From positions 1 through 61,815 of the IMG/VR virus record IMGVR_UViG_3300022744_000030: a stretch of DNA of 61,815 bases. The stretch is one strand, 5' to 3'. The notes beneath the pieces are model-generated. The model saw only the letters and a program-made list of their open reading frames with translations. It ran no database searches and had not been told where the DNA came from. Numbering within the stretch: the first letter of the stretch is position 1; every line of letters begins with the position of its first letter. The position numbers were made by a program, and so were the translations under genes. The stretch comes from a virus. Shown piece by piece: positions 53,673 through 61,815 of the stretch.

Positions 53673-56600
53673 CAATGGACGTATCTCGTCTTGGCGTCGT
53701 AGTTGAGTCAACAGGTATTACAGAGGCCACAGAGGCCTTGGCCGGCCGTAATGGTCAGGGCGGGCTGGCTGGGGCTGCCGATAAAGCGGAAAAGAATGTT
53801 ATCAGGCTTACGTCGTCATTGACTAGCTTGCTTGGTACTAACACCTCTGCGACAATGGCTGCATGGTCGCAATCTCTTGCTGGACTAGGCACGGCCTTGG
53901 CGTCAATTAACCAGAACGCCACAGCGACTGCGAAGACGCTACAGCAGTTGGTCAACGACATCGGCACTGCCACAACTGCAACAAACAAATCTGCAAGTGC
54001 TGTAGATCGTCATTCATCGTCTAACACTGTGATGACCTCCACAATCACGGCGATGACGACAGCTTTCTCAGTCTACACCGCGCTCAATTTTGCTGGTAGT
54101 ATTGTCAAGCAAGCCGATTCGTGGCAGATGATGACAGCTCGACTCGAAAACGCAACTGGAAGCATGAACAATGCAAAGGTTGCTCAGTCTCAAATGTATG
54201 ACCTTTCTCAACGTCTGCGAGTTCCGCTTGAAGACTCTGTGAAGTTGTATACCCGCCTCGCGCCGTCTATGCAGCGAATGGGTAAGGACTCGGAATATGC
54301 GCGAAAGATGGTTGAAGGCATTGCTATGTCACTTCAACTCGGCGGCGCAAGCGGCGCGGAAGCATCTTCAGTGATGCTCCAGCTATCTCAGTCATTCAGC
54401 TCTGGCGTGCTCAATGGTGCGGAATTTAATGCTGTGGCCGAAAACGGCTCGGTGCTCATGCGCGCCCTTGAAAAGTACACGGGGAAGAGTACAGCAGAGC
54501 TGAAGAAGATGGGCTCTACTGGCAAATTCTCTATGGATATTGTTGGTAAGGCTATCGAACAAAACCTTCCACAGTGGAGCGAACAGTTTGACAAGATGCC
54601 GCTGACATTTGAAGGTGGTGTGCAACGAATCAAAAATGCGTGGACAAAGGCTATCGGTGAAATGGGGCAAGACACGGGGTTCAATCAAGAACTCTCGAAG
54701 TCTCTCCGTGTAATAGAAGAAATGATCCCCGCCGTGGCCCGGGGCCTCGGTGATGCATTCATCAGCGTCATGCGCTGGGTGCAAGAGAACAAGAACACCA
54801 TCGTAGAAATCTGGGACCAGATTGTCGGTCTTGGAAAGGACATCTGGAATATCGGCGGAATGCTTGGTAACTGGATTGGTGCTATTTTTGGTGCGGGTGA
54901 AGGCTTCAGCCTGATTGGAGCTGCGCTGTTTACAGTACGCATGCTCATTGCTGGTGCCATTGATCTCCTGAAGGTTGCTGGATGGGTTATTGCAAAGATC
55001 GGTATCAGCGTTGCTGAGTTGGTCGTGGCTCCATTCACATGGCTGCTGTCTGCAATCGGCATGGTCGGCGATGCCATTAAATCGCTCTTCAGCGGCCTCG
55101 CGGCTGGAGCCAAGGCCGTAGGCGCTGACCGACTAGCCGGAGGCTTTGAGACGGCTTCTAGTGTTATTGGTGATATCACCACTGGCGTGAAGGACTTCAA
55201 CGGAAACGTCATCGCTTCGTTCGGTAAGGCCCATGAAGTTGCTGATAGCTGGGTGAAGGACTTGAAGGAAGGTAATGGTGAGCTGGATAAGCTCATGAAG
55301 GGTGGCGACAAGCTCGCTACTTCTACTGCTACTACGACACTTAAGATGGACCCGACGGAGTGGAATGCAAACCCCCGCCCGAAGGTCCCCGTAGATGAGA
55401 AGGCCCTGAAGGCAGCAGAGGCTGCTACCAAAAAATTTAACGAAGAGCTGGATGCTCTGAATGCAAAGCTGAAAGAGCAAGATGAACTTCGCAAGCGCCT
55501 TGCAGCTCACGGTCTTGACTACGACAAGGTAGAGCCAGCTCAAAAGAAGGTTATTGAACTCGAAGAACATCTGCTACGGCTGCAAGGACAAAAGGCCGGT
55601 GCCGCCACAACTCTGGCTATTTCCCGCCAACAGGAGTTGATCGCCATCGCCAAGAAGACCGCCGCTATAGAAGTAGAAAATGAGCACACTCTTGAAACTC
55701 TCAAGATTGAGAAGGCTAGACAAGATCAAGCCAATTCTAAGCTGAAGACGCTTGAAGAAGAGGCGAAGGCTATCGAGTACAAGGTGCAGACTTATGGTAT
55801 GGCTAAGGGAGCTATTGAAGAACTCGAAGCTGCTGAAACCCGCCAACAGATTGCAGCGATGCTAAATGCTGGGCCGTTGTCACAGGCTGAGCAAAAGTTG
55901 GTGGAGACTCTTCAGGCTCAACTGACCATGCGTGAGCGGATTGCCGCAGCGGCTGGTACGCTTGGCTCCCTCCAAGTCGAGGCAGAGTTTAATAAGCTGC
56001 TAGACCCGAAGCGAGCCGAAAAGTTCGGCGATGCCCTAGCAAACGGGATGGGTAAGGGTCTCAAGGCTGTTGGTGCGCTGATGAATGCTTTTGACAAGTA
56101 TGAAGCACGCATGAGCACTGTCAAGAAGGCTTGGGAACTCGTTAACAATGAAACTGACCCGACCAAGAAGGCCAAGATGACGAAGGAAGCTGCGGAGTTT
56201 GAAGCCGAAGCTCGAATCAAGTCTTACGGAGATATGGCAGGGGCTGCAAAGGGGTACTTCGCTGAAGGCTCTCGTGGATATAAGGCACTCGAAGCTGCGG
56301 AAAAGACTTTCCGTGCTTTTGAAATTGCCATGGCTGTCAAGTCGTTCGTAGAGAAGTCTGGACTCCTTGAAGCATTCACAACTTTGTTTGTTACGTCAAA
56401 GGCTACTGAAACTGCGGCTGAAGAGGGGTCCGTAGGGCCACACCTCTTAGCTGAAGCGGCAAAACAGGGTGCAAATGCAATCACTGCGTTGACTAGTGCA
56501 TTAGCTGCACCATTCCCTGAAAACATCCCTGCTTTTGCCATGGTTGCAGCTATGCTAGCGGCCATCGGTGTGGCGGTTAGTGGCGGGGGCGGGGGTTCGG

Positions 56601-58846
56601 TTGACCAAGGAAACACTGGAACTGGTACTGTATTTGGCTCCCCAGGGGCTGCCAGTAAGAGTATCGAGAACTCAATTTCAGCCCTTGAAGCCGTTGATAC
56701 AACAACCATGCGCTACTCGGCACAGATGGCTGCGAGCCTGAGGTCTATCGATGCGAGCATGGGTGGACTGGCTAACCTTGTTGCACGCGGAGCGGGTATT
56801 GATCTCGGGCAGGCGGGTATTGATGTTGGTTTTGAGCGCAGCGTGATTGGAAACGCTATTGCTGGGGTTGGAGACTTTCTTGCCAGCATGGGCGACATGC
56901 TGTCCGGCATGGTTGGTACGAAAATTGCAGACCTCTTTGGGACAAAGACCTCTGTTAAGGGTCAAGGACTATACGGCGGCGCACAGAACCTTGACAGCAT
57001 TCTATCCAGGGGATATAATGCTCAAGTGTACGCAGACATTGAGAAGAAGGATAAGGTGTTTGGTATCACGACATCTACCAGCAATTCTACTGCCTACGGC
57101 CAAGCTGGGGCTGAAACGTCTGACCAGTTCACGAAGATTTTCCGTGGGTTCAACGACGCTGTTTCTGGTGCTGGAGAATCCCTCGGAACACCTCTTAGTG
57201 ACATCGAAGCACGCTTGCGTGGATTTGTTGTTGACATCGGCAAGATTAAGCTTGACGGATTGTCGGCTGAACAAATCAAGGAAACGCTGGGCGCGGTTTT
57301 CAGTGCTGCCGGCGATAGAATCGCTAAGGCTGCCATTCCTGGTCTTGAGGAGTTCCAGAAGGTCGGTAAAGGATACCTTGAAACCCTTATTCGAGTTGCA
57401 GCGGGCGTAGAGGCAGCGAAGTTTCAGCTTGAAAATCTTGGCATTGCAGCCGTCGATTTTTCATCGATAATTAATAAGCAGGGCGACGTTGCTACTGAGA
57501 TTGTGCGCCAAAGCCTTGTGAAGCAAGAGTCTGAGCTGCGAGACTTTACTACCAATATCTTCGGACATGTTCTAGAGTTCCAAAATCAGGTAGCAAACGG
57601 AATCGGTGAAATCATCAACGACTTCTCAGGGTCTGTTGAAGACATGGTAGCCCTGTACAAAGACCTCGTAAGCGCACGCGATAAGCTTAATGCGGTCGGT
57701 CTTGGCTCTGACCTCGACCGTGACCTGATTCGAGCTGCTGGTGGCCTGCAAAGACTGATTAGTGCCCTCGACGCATATAGTGAAGGGTTCTTCAGTGAAG
57801 CAGAACGGAACGCATCTAAGCTCTCCAAGCTTCGTATTGAGTTTGAGAAGCTCGGTGTTGAAATGCCAATCACGAGAGTGGGTTTCCGCTCCCTGATTGA
57901 CCAGCTCAACGCCTCTGGCTCTGAAGGGGAAGCCCTTGCGATCAAGGTGCTCACCCTCTCGGGAGCATTTGCTGAACTGGCAACCGCCGCTGATGCTGCT
58001 GTATCTACTGCCAGAGACAATCTCCGTACTGCGTATGACAAGGAAGCTGAGTCTATCACGAACCTTCGTGACAAGTTCTTGGACTTCTCAAAGTCTCTCG
58101 GAGACTTTAAATCATCCCTCATCACCGGAGATATGTCACCGCTGTCTGGCACTGAAAAGTACCTTACAGGGCTGGCAAGATACGACGAAGTTTCAAAGCG
58201 AGCCAAGGCTGGGGACCAAACTGCAATCTCGAACTTTGAAAGCGTAGCAACAGAGTTCCTGAAGATGTCGCGCAGTATGTTTGCCTCTGGCAACCAATAC
58301 ACGGTAGACTTTAATCGCGTACTTGCAGAAACGACGGCACTCGAAGCCAGCACAGCAGGCCGGGCAACTGTCCAGCAGCAGAGTCTTGATGCCTTGAACA
58401 AGCAAGTCAACGGGCTTATCACGATCAACGAAAGCATCCTCACAGTTGCTCAAGCAATTGAAAAGCTGCGGACTGTTGTTGGCATGGGTGTTGTGGCATC
58501 AACCATTAATGGCTCCCACGCAAACGGGCTTTCGTATGTCCCATTTGATGGCTATGTTGCAGAACTTCACCAAGGCGAAGCAGTGCTTACGGCATCTGAA
58601 AACAAGGCATATCAAATGGACTACGCTCAGTACGGTCGGAAGTCTGACGAAGCTCTTGTGTCTGAAATCAAGGCCCTGCGCCAAGAGGTTCAGAGCCTTC
58701 GGGAAGGTCAACGCGAACAGACTGGTCAGCTCATTGCAGCCAACTACGATGCCCAAGAGCGTAATGCTCAGGCTGTCGTGGAAGGTACGATGGACGCTGT
58801 TGGTGCAAACTCTTATGCTGAAAGGGCTAAGGTAACTCTCTCATGA
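53669..58846 (+). CDS. Tape measure protein
   Basis: 1725 residues, ATGA overlap with the chaperone gene. LARGNxxG-like start, coiled-coil segments (KAAEAATKKFNEELDALNAK; LEEEAKAIEYKVQTYGMAKG), hydrophobic regions near 410-480 and 955-980, and an N-terminal lambda-like TMP domain (LRVPLEDSVKLYTRLAPSMQ; GVLNGAEFNAVAENGSVLMR). At roughly 1.5 angstrom per residue the tail would be about 250 nm. It sets tail length and is ejected into the host envelope. Confidence 0.93.
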   Translation: MTMDVSRLGVVVESTGITEATEALAGRNGQGGLAGAADKAEKNVIRLTSSLTSLLGTNTSATMAAWSQSLAGLGTALASINQNATATAKTLQQLVNDIGTATTATNKSASAVDRHSSSNTVMTSTITAMTTAFSVYTALNFAGSIVKQADSWQMMTARLENATGSMNNAKVAQSQMYDLSQRLRVPLEDSVKLYTRLAPSMQRMGKDSEYARKMVEGIAMSLQLGGASGAEASSVMLQLSQSFSSGVLNGAEFNAVAENGSVLMRALEKYTGKSTAELKKMGSTGKFSMDIVGKAIEQNLPQWSEQFDKMPLTFEGGVQRIKNAWTKAIGEMGQDTGFNQELSKSLRVIEEMIPAVARGLGDAFISVMRWVQENKNTIVEIWDQIVGLGKDIWNIGGMLGNWIGAIFGAGEGFSLIGAALFTVRMLIAGAIDLLKVAGWVIAKIGISVAELVVAPFTWLLSAIGMVGDAIKSLFSGLAAGAKAVGADRLAGGFETASSVIGDITTGVKDFNGNVIASFGKAHEVADSWVKDLKEGNGELDKLMKGGDKLATSTATTTLKMDPTEWNANPRPKVPVDEKALKAAEAATKKFNEELDALNAKLKEQDELRKRLAAHGLDYDKVEPAQKKVIELEEHLLRLQGQKAGAATTLAISRQQELIAIAKKTAAIEVENEHTLETLKIEKARQDQANSKLKTLEEEAKAIEYKVQTYGMAKGAIEELEAAETRQQIAAMLNAGPLSQAEQKLVETLQAQLTMRERIAAAAGTLGSLQVEAEFNKLLDPKRAEKFGDALANGMGKGLKAVGALMNAFDKYEARMSTVKKAWELVNNETDPTKKAKMTKEAAEFEAEARIKSYGDMAGAAKGYFAEGSRGYKALEAAEKTFRAFEIAMAVKSFVEKSGLLEAFTTLFVTSKATETAAEEGSVGPHLLAEAAKQGANAITALTSALAAPFPENIPAFAMVAAMLAAIGVAVSGGGGGSVDQGNTGTGTVFGSPGAASKSIENSISALEAVDTTTMRYSAQMAASLRSIDASMGGLANLVARGAGIDLGQAGIDVGFERSVIGNAIAGVGDFLASMGDMLSGMVGTKIADLFGTKTSVKGQGLYGGAQNLDSILSRGYNAQVYADIEKKDKVFGITTSTSNSTAYGQAGAETSDQFTKIFRGFNDAVSGAGESLGTPLSDIEARLRGFVVDIGKIKLDGLSAEQIKETLGAVFSAAGDRIAKAAIPGLEEFQKVGKGYLETLIRVAAGVEAAKFQLENLGIAAVDFSSIINKQGDVATEIVRQSLVKQESELRDFTTNIFGHVLEFQNQVANGIGEIINDFSGSVEDMVALYKDLVSARDKLNAVGLGSDLDRDLIRAAGGLQRLISALDAYSEGFFSEAERNASKLSKLRIEFEKLGVEMPITRVGFRSLIDQLNASGSEGEALAIKVLTLSGAFAELATAADAAVSTARDNLRTAYDKEAESITNLRDKFLDFSKSLGDFKSSLITGDMSPLSGTEKYLTGLARYDEVSKRAKAGDQTAISNFESVATEFLKMSRSMFASGNQYTVDFNRVLAETTALEASTAGRATVQQQSLDALNKQVNGLITINESILTVAQAIEKLRTVVGMGVVASTINGSHANGLSYVPFDGYVAELHQGEAVLTASENKAYQMDYAQYGRKSDEALVSEIKALRQEVQSLREGQREQTGQLIAANYDAQERNAQAVVEGTMDAVGANSYAERAKVTLS

Positions 58847-60312
58847 CGGATCAAGAATTCGCAGCGTGGCTAGACAACCCCGCTGCAATTCGCTGTATCC
58901 TTGTGGAAGTAGATGTGAAGGCGGGCGGTAGCGTGGTAACACGTTACCTCTCTAATCGGGGGTATGTGACTGGACCGTCAGACACCCCTGCCAACACCCT
59001 CTACAGTCCCTTGGTAGTAGGCGGAATCAAATACACTCAATCGCTAGCTCTGGCCGGCGATGTGTCACTCAGTTTCGGCGATATTGAACTGAACAATATC
59101 GATGGCTCACTAGACAGTTGGCTGGATGATTATTGGAGCAACAGGCAGCTTAAAATTTTCGTAGGAGACGTGTCTTGGCTGCGATCAGACTTCAGGCAAA
59201 TCTTCAACGGAATTACGACAGGTATTGATACTAGGTCACGTACAAGAATCAATATCAAGATTAGCGACAAACTTCAGAGACTGAACACTCCAGTTTCAGA
59301 AACAAAAATCGGCGGCACCTCGTCGCTGGCTGATAACCTCATCCCCATATGCTTTGGGGAGTGCCACAACATCACACCCGTATTGGTTGATGCGGCGCTG
59401 TATGAGTACCAAGTCCACAACGGACCTATCGAGAGCATCATCGAAGTTCGTGACAACGGTGTGCCTGTGCCGATCACTCCGTTCTTGGCTACGGGAAAGT
59501 TCCGACTGACCAGTCCGCCAGTAGGGACGCTCACATGCAGTGTGCAAGGTGACAAGAATACGACGTATGTGAATGACGTGGCTGGCATAGTCCAACGGCT
59601 TGTAACGGGCTTTGGAAGTGCTACTCAGAGGTTTACGACGGCTGACCTAGACACAGCTAAGCTGTATGCATTTGCAACGGCCAACACGTCGCCAATCGGG
59701 CTGTACATGAAGGACAGAACAAACGTACTTGAAGCTTGTAATAAGGTGGCGTCGAGTGTCGGGGCAAGGCTCGTAATGTCTCAGGCCGGGTTGATGTCTA
59801 TTGTAAAACTTACGCTACCTCAAGGTAGTGCGGGAACGACAGTAACCTCGGCAGACATGGTTGAGCGTTCACTTGAAGTTTCACAACTGGTTCCCGTGGT
59901 TGCGAGTGTAAAGCTAGGATACTGCAAGAACTGGACAGTTCAGAGTAATCTTGAAACTGGCATCCCTGCGGCGCATATTGCGCTATACGCAGAGGAGTGG
60001 CTAACAGTTACTCGGGCAGATACTGCAGCAGCGGCAAACTACAATCTGTACACCGAGCCTACAATGATTGAGACTTTGCTTCTCACAGCGTCGGACGCCA
60101 CCACAGAGGCACTGAGGCGTTTGAATATGTTCAACGTACAGCGCAGGGTGTACAAATACACAGGATATTACTCGTTGATTCAAGAAGAACTCGGTAATAG
60201 TCAAACAATCAGGCACAGCCGTTTCGGGCTATCAAGCGGTAAAACAGGGCAGATTATCTCGATCACAAAAGATTGGATCAGCCCGAAAGTAGACTTTGAG
60301 GTGTTAATCTAA
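58843..60312 (+). CDS. Tail tip/baseplate protein, unknown subtype
   Basis: 489 residues, coupled to the tape measure gene (ATGA). IRCILVEVDVKAGGSVVTRY, LSLAFGDIELNN-like LSFGDIELNNIDG, FNGITTGIDTRSRTRINIKI, DKLQRLNTPVSETKIGG. This layout (short beta repeats then a long C-terminal domain) occurs in tail-tip proteins of phages that lack a lambda-type gpJ neighbour. The exact role is not clear. Confidence 0.7.
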   Translation: MTDQEFAAWLDNPAAIRCILVEVDVKAGGSVVTRYLSNRGYVTGPSDTPANTLYSPLVVGGIKYTQSLALAGDVSLSFGDIELNNIDGSLDSWLDDYWSNRQLKIFVGDVSWLRSDFRQIFNGITTGIDTRSRTRINIKISDKLQRLNTPVSETKIGGTSSLADNLIPICFGECHNITPVLVDAALYEYQVHNGPIESIIEVRDNGVPVPITPFLATGKFRLTSPPVGTLTCSVQGDKNTTYVNDVAGIVQRLVTGFGSATQRFTTADLDTAKLYAFATANTSPIGLYMKDRTNVLEACNKVASSVGARLVMSQAGLMSIVKLTLPQGSAGTTVTSADMVERSLEVSQLVPVVASVKLGYCKNWTVQSNLETGIPAAHIALYAEEWLTVTRADTAAAANYNLYTEPTMIETLLLTASDATTEALRRLNMFNVQRRVYKYTGYYSLIQEELGNSQTIRHSRFGLSSGKTGQIISITKDWISPKVDFEVLI

Positions 60313-61815
60313 TGGCAACAGTAGTCAATGCGCGAGACGTGCAGCTCCCGCTAGCGAACCCACGTCTGAACCTTGTCACTATGGCCAGTAACATTCAGGT
60401 AGACCAGTCGAATGTGACTGGGCTCGGCCTTATCGTTGCTGGTACTAAGCAAATCTGGCTGTCTTCAACTTCCCAGATTTTCCAAGTCCCCAAGGCGGGG
60501 AGCACTACGCCTGCGTCAATCACAGTGACGGCAAACGTGCGCAATTTGACTACTACACCTACACTGACAATTGTCGCAGGTAGCGGCACAATGTCGGTTG
60601 TCCCAGCTCTCACGGCCGGTGTATTCACGTTCACGCCCGCCCAGCTTACGTCGGACGCTGTTACCCTGCGCCTTACGCTGGTGGAGAACAGCGTGACATA
60701 CTCCGACGACTTAACTGTTGTTAGGGTTCGTGAAGGTATTGACTCCATTTCGGGGTTCCTGACAAACGAGTCCCACACCCTGCCCGGAGACAGCTCGGGC
60801 AGCGTTACAAACTACGCAGGGGCTGGCGGAAACTTCAAGGTATTTCAAGGAACCACTGATGTCACAACTGTCTGCACGTTCGCCTTGGTGGCTGGCGGAA
60901 ACCCTGATAACCTGACGTACACCTTAACTGCAGCAGGCGCAAGTGCTGGTGCATTCTCTGTGACAGGAGGGTATCCTACGGCAAAGAACGTGACAACGCT
61001 TACGTTCCGTGCAACCTTCGGCACATCGACCATAGACAAGATTTTCACAGTGTCGAAGGCGAATGCTGGGGCTGCCGGTGCCCCGGGCGCTGCTGGCGCC
61101 ACAGGCACAGCCGGTGCCCGAGGTTCGCAGACCTTCTACGTCGCCCTCTCTGGCGGTACAAACACATACAGCGATACTCTGGCCACCACCACGGCTACGT
61201 CTAACGGCGGGCCTATTATGAATGACTTTGTTGTTCAGTACAACAACTCTGTCAGCTTTTCACAGACAAAGTTCTGGAACGGTACTGCATGGGTTCTTGT
61301 TAATACAGTTGTTGACGGGAACCTTTTGGTATCTGGAACGGTTGGTACAGCAGCCCTGGCGGCAAATGCCGTCACGGCTGGCAAAATTGGTGCAAACGAA
61401 GTAACTACAGATAAACTGAAGGTAACCGGCAAGGGTAGCGCACTTAATGATGACCCAGCGTTCTCTGATCCTGCGGCGTGGACTGTCACGACCGGCGCGG
61501 TGGCATACAAGAGCAACACAACTGCCACAGGCGCGGCTGGAAGCCTCTATATTGACTCCACAACTCTAGACTCCCGTGCAGAGAGCCGAAATATTCAGAT
61601 CAATCCTTCCAAGACTTACAAGTTGACAGCTAACCTGTTCTCCGGGACAGGCTCTGATCGAAATATGTATCTGTATGTCCGGATGTTCACGGCAGCGGGT
61701 ACTGAAGTGGGCTCTACGGGCTGGGGTGGTTTGTACTCTGGATACGTCTTCGGGGGGCTCGTGTCGCCTCAAAACCAGTGGGTAGAGTGTGGTGGACAGT
61801 TTGGTGCGGGGGTAG
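60312..61815 (+). CDS. Tail fibre/tail-tip protein with collagen-like stretch (partial)
   Basis: Open to the right edge, at least 501 residues, starting at the ATG that overlaps the previous stop. Immunoglobulin-like beta segments at the start (NIQVDQSNVTGLGLIVAG), then a short Gly-X-Y collagen-like segment (GAAGAPGAAGATGTAGARG) near residue 255, then TFYVALSGGTN. Later AALAANAVTAGKIGANEVTT is typical of phage host-specificity/fibre proteins. The missing C-terminus should carry receptor binding. Confidence 0.8.
   Translation, partial: MATVVNARDVQLPLANPRLNLVTMASNIQVDQSNVTGLGLIVAGTKQIWLSSTSQIFQVPKAGSTTPASITVTANVRNLTTTPTLTIVAGSGTMSVVPALTAGVFTFTPAQLTSDAVTLRLTLVENSVTYSDDLTVVRVREGIDSISGFLTNESHTLPGDSSGSVTNYAGAGGNFKVFQGTTDVTTVCTFALVAGGNPDNLTYTLTAAGASAGAFSVTGGYPTAKNVTTLTFRATFGTSTIDKIFTVSKANAGAAGAPGAAGATGTAGARGSQTFYVALSGGTNTYSDTLATTTATSNGGPIMNDFVVQYNNSVSFSQTKFWNGTAWVLVNTVVDGNLLVSGTVGTAALAANAVTAGKIGANEVTTDKLKVTGKGSALNDDPAFSDPAAWTVTTGAVAYKSNTTATGAAGSLYIDSTTLDSRAESRNIQINPSKTYKLTANLFSGTGSDRNMYLYVRMFTAAGTEVGSTGWGGLYSGYVFGGLVSPQNQWVECGGQFGAGV

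Noticed and set aside
57586-58443. Minus-strand 285-residue ORF and other long ORFs in the tape measure region
   Set aside because: Ser/Ala/Arg-rich shadows of the tape measure gene.
1-61815. NMN adenylyltransferase to complete a classic NAD salvage route
   Set aside because: No NadM/NadR-like HxGH or nucleotidyltransferase motif found; it may lie outside the window or be the host's.

Overview
This window is part of a double-stranded DNA phage genome of the long, non-contractile-tailed (siphovirus) type. The evidence is a lambda-like order of terminase, portal, S49 protease, scaffold, decoration protein, gpE-type capsid, connectors, tail tube, frameshifted tail chaperone, a 1725-residue tape measure and tail-tip genes, combined with a T7-like replication set (family A DNA polymerase, primase-helicase, ATP-dependent ligase). 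Shine-Dalgarno sites of the AAGGAG type, TTGACA/TACAAT promoters, signal peptides and lipoboxes point to a Gram-negative host, most likely in the Pseudomonadota; I cannot name it. Both window ends cut a gene (dNMP kinase on the left, tail fibre/tip on the right).

Layout. (1) 1-18163, all on the minus strand: nucleotide, NAD and DNA metabolism. It holds dNMP kinase, an adjacent NAMPT-like and PRPP-synthetase-like pair, a split DNA polymerase gene, a DHH phosphoesterase, primase-helicase, an SPFH lipoprotein, ThyX, a SleB-type endolysin and DNA ligase, with many small unknown genes. (2) 18164-19188: divergent control region with a nested palindrome, a CTAAGT-type operator and an AT run. (3) 18784-24703, plus strand: MazG-like gene, then an exact 16-bp-period repeat array, then a string of very small early-type genes, most with their own terminator and promoter. 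(4) 24704-25400: palindrome-rich gap, followed by a minus-strand serine recombinase and a promoter-terminator unit without a good ORF (candidate sRNA). (5) 26437-36152, minus strand: many overlapping small genes plus RNA ligase, SLOG protein, ClpP-like protease, PhoH-like ATPase, two exported proteins and small zinc proteins. (6) 36153-36779: second divergent region carrying the same CTAAGT operator. (7) 36780 to the end, plus strand: likely small terminase, a tRNA cluster, split terL, then head and tail genes.

Two features dominate. First, mobile endonucleases: eleven homing-endonuclease-like genes (HNH, AP2-HNH, GIY-YIG, PD-(D/E)XK), one of them frameshifted, and two group I introns placed exactly inside catalytic motifs (polymerase motif A; terminase Walker A). 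One endonuclease sits inside a tRNA gene. Second, control architecture: near-consensus promoters with 15-18 bp spacers, a shared operator in both divergent regions, a nine-copy iteron array and dispersed GGCGCC-N2/3-GGCGCC palindromes in non-coding DNA. The NAMPT/Prs-like pair could restore NAD+ during infection and so counter NAD-depleting host defences.

All functional calls come from reading motifs and gene order by eye; no database search was run.
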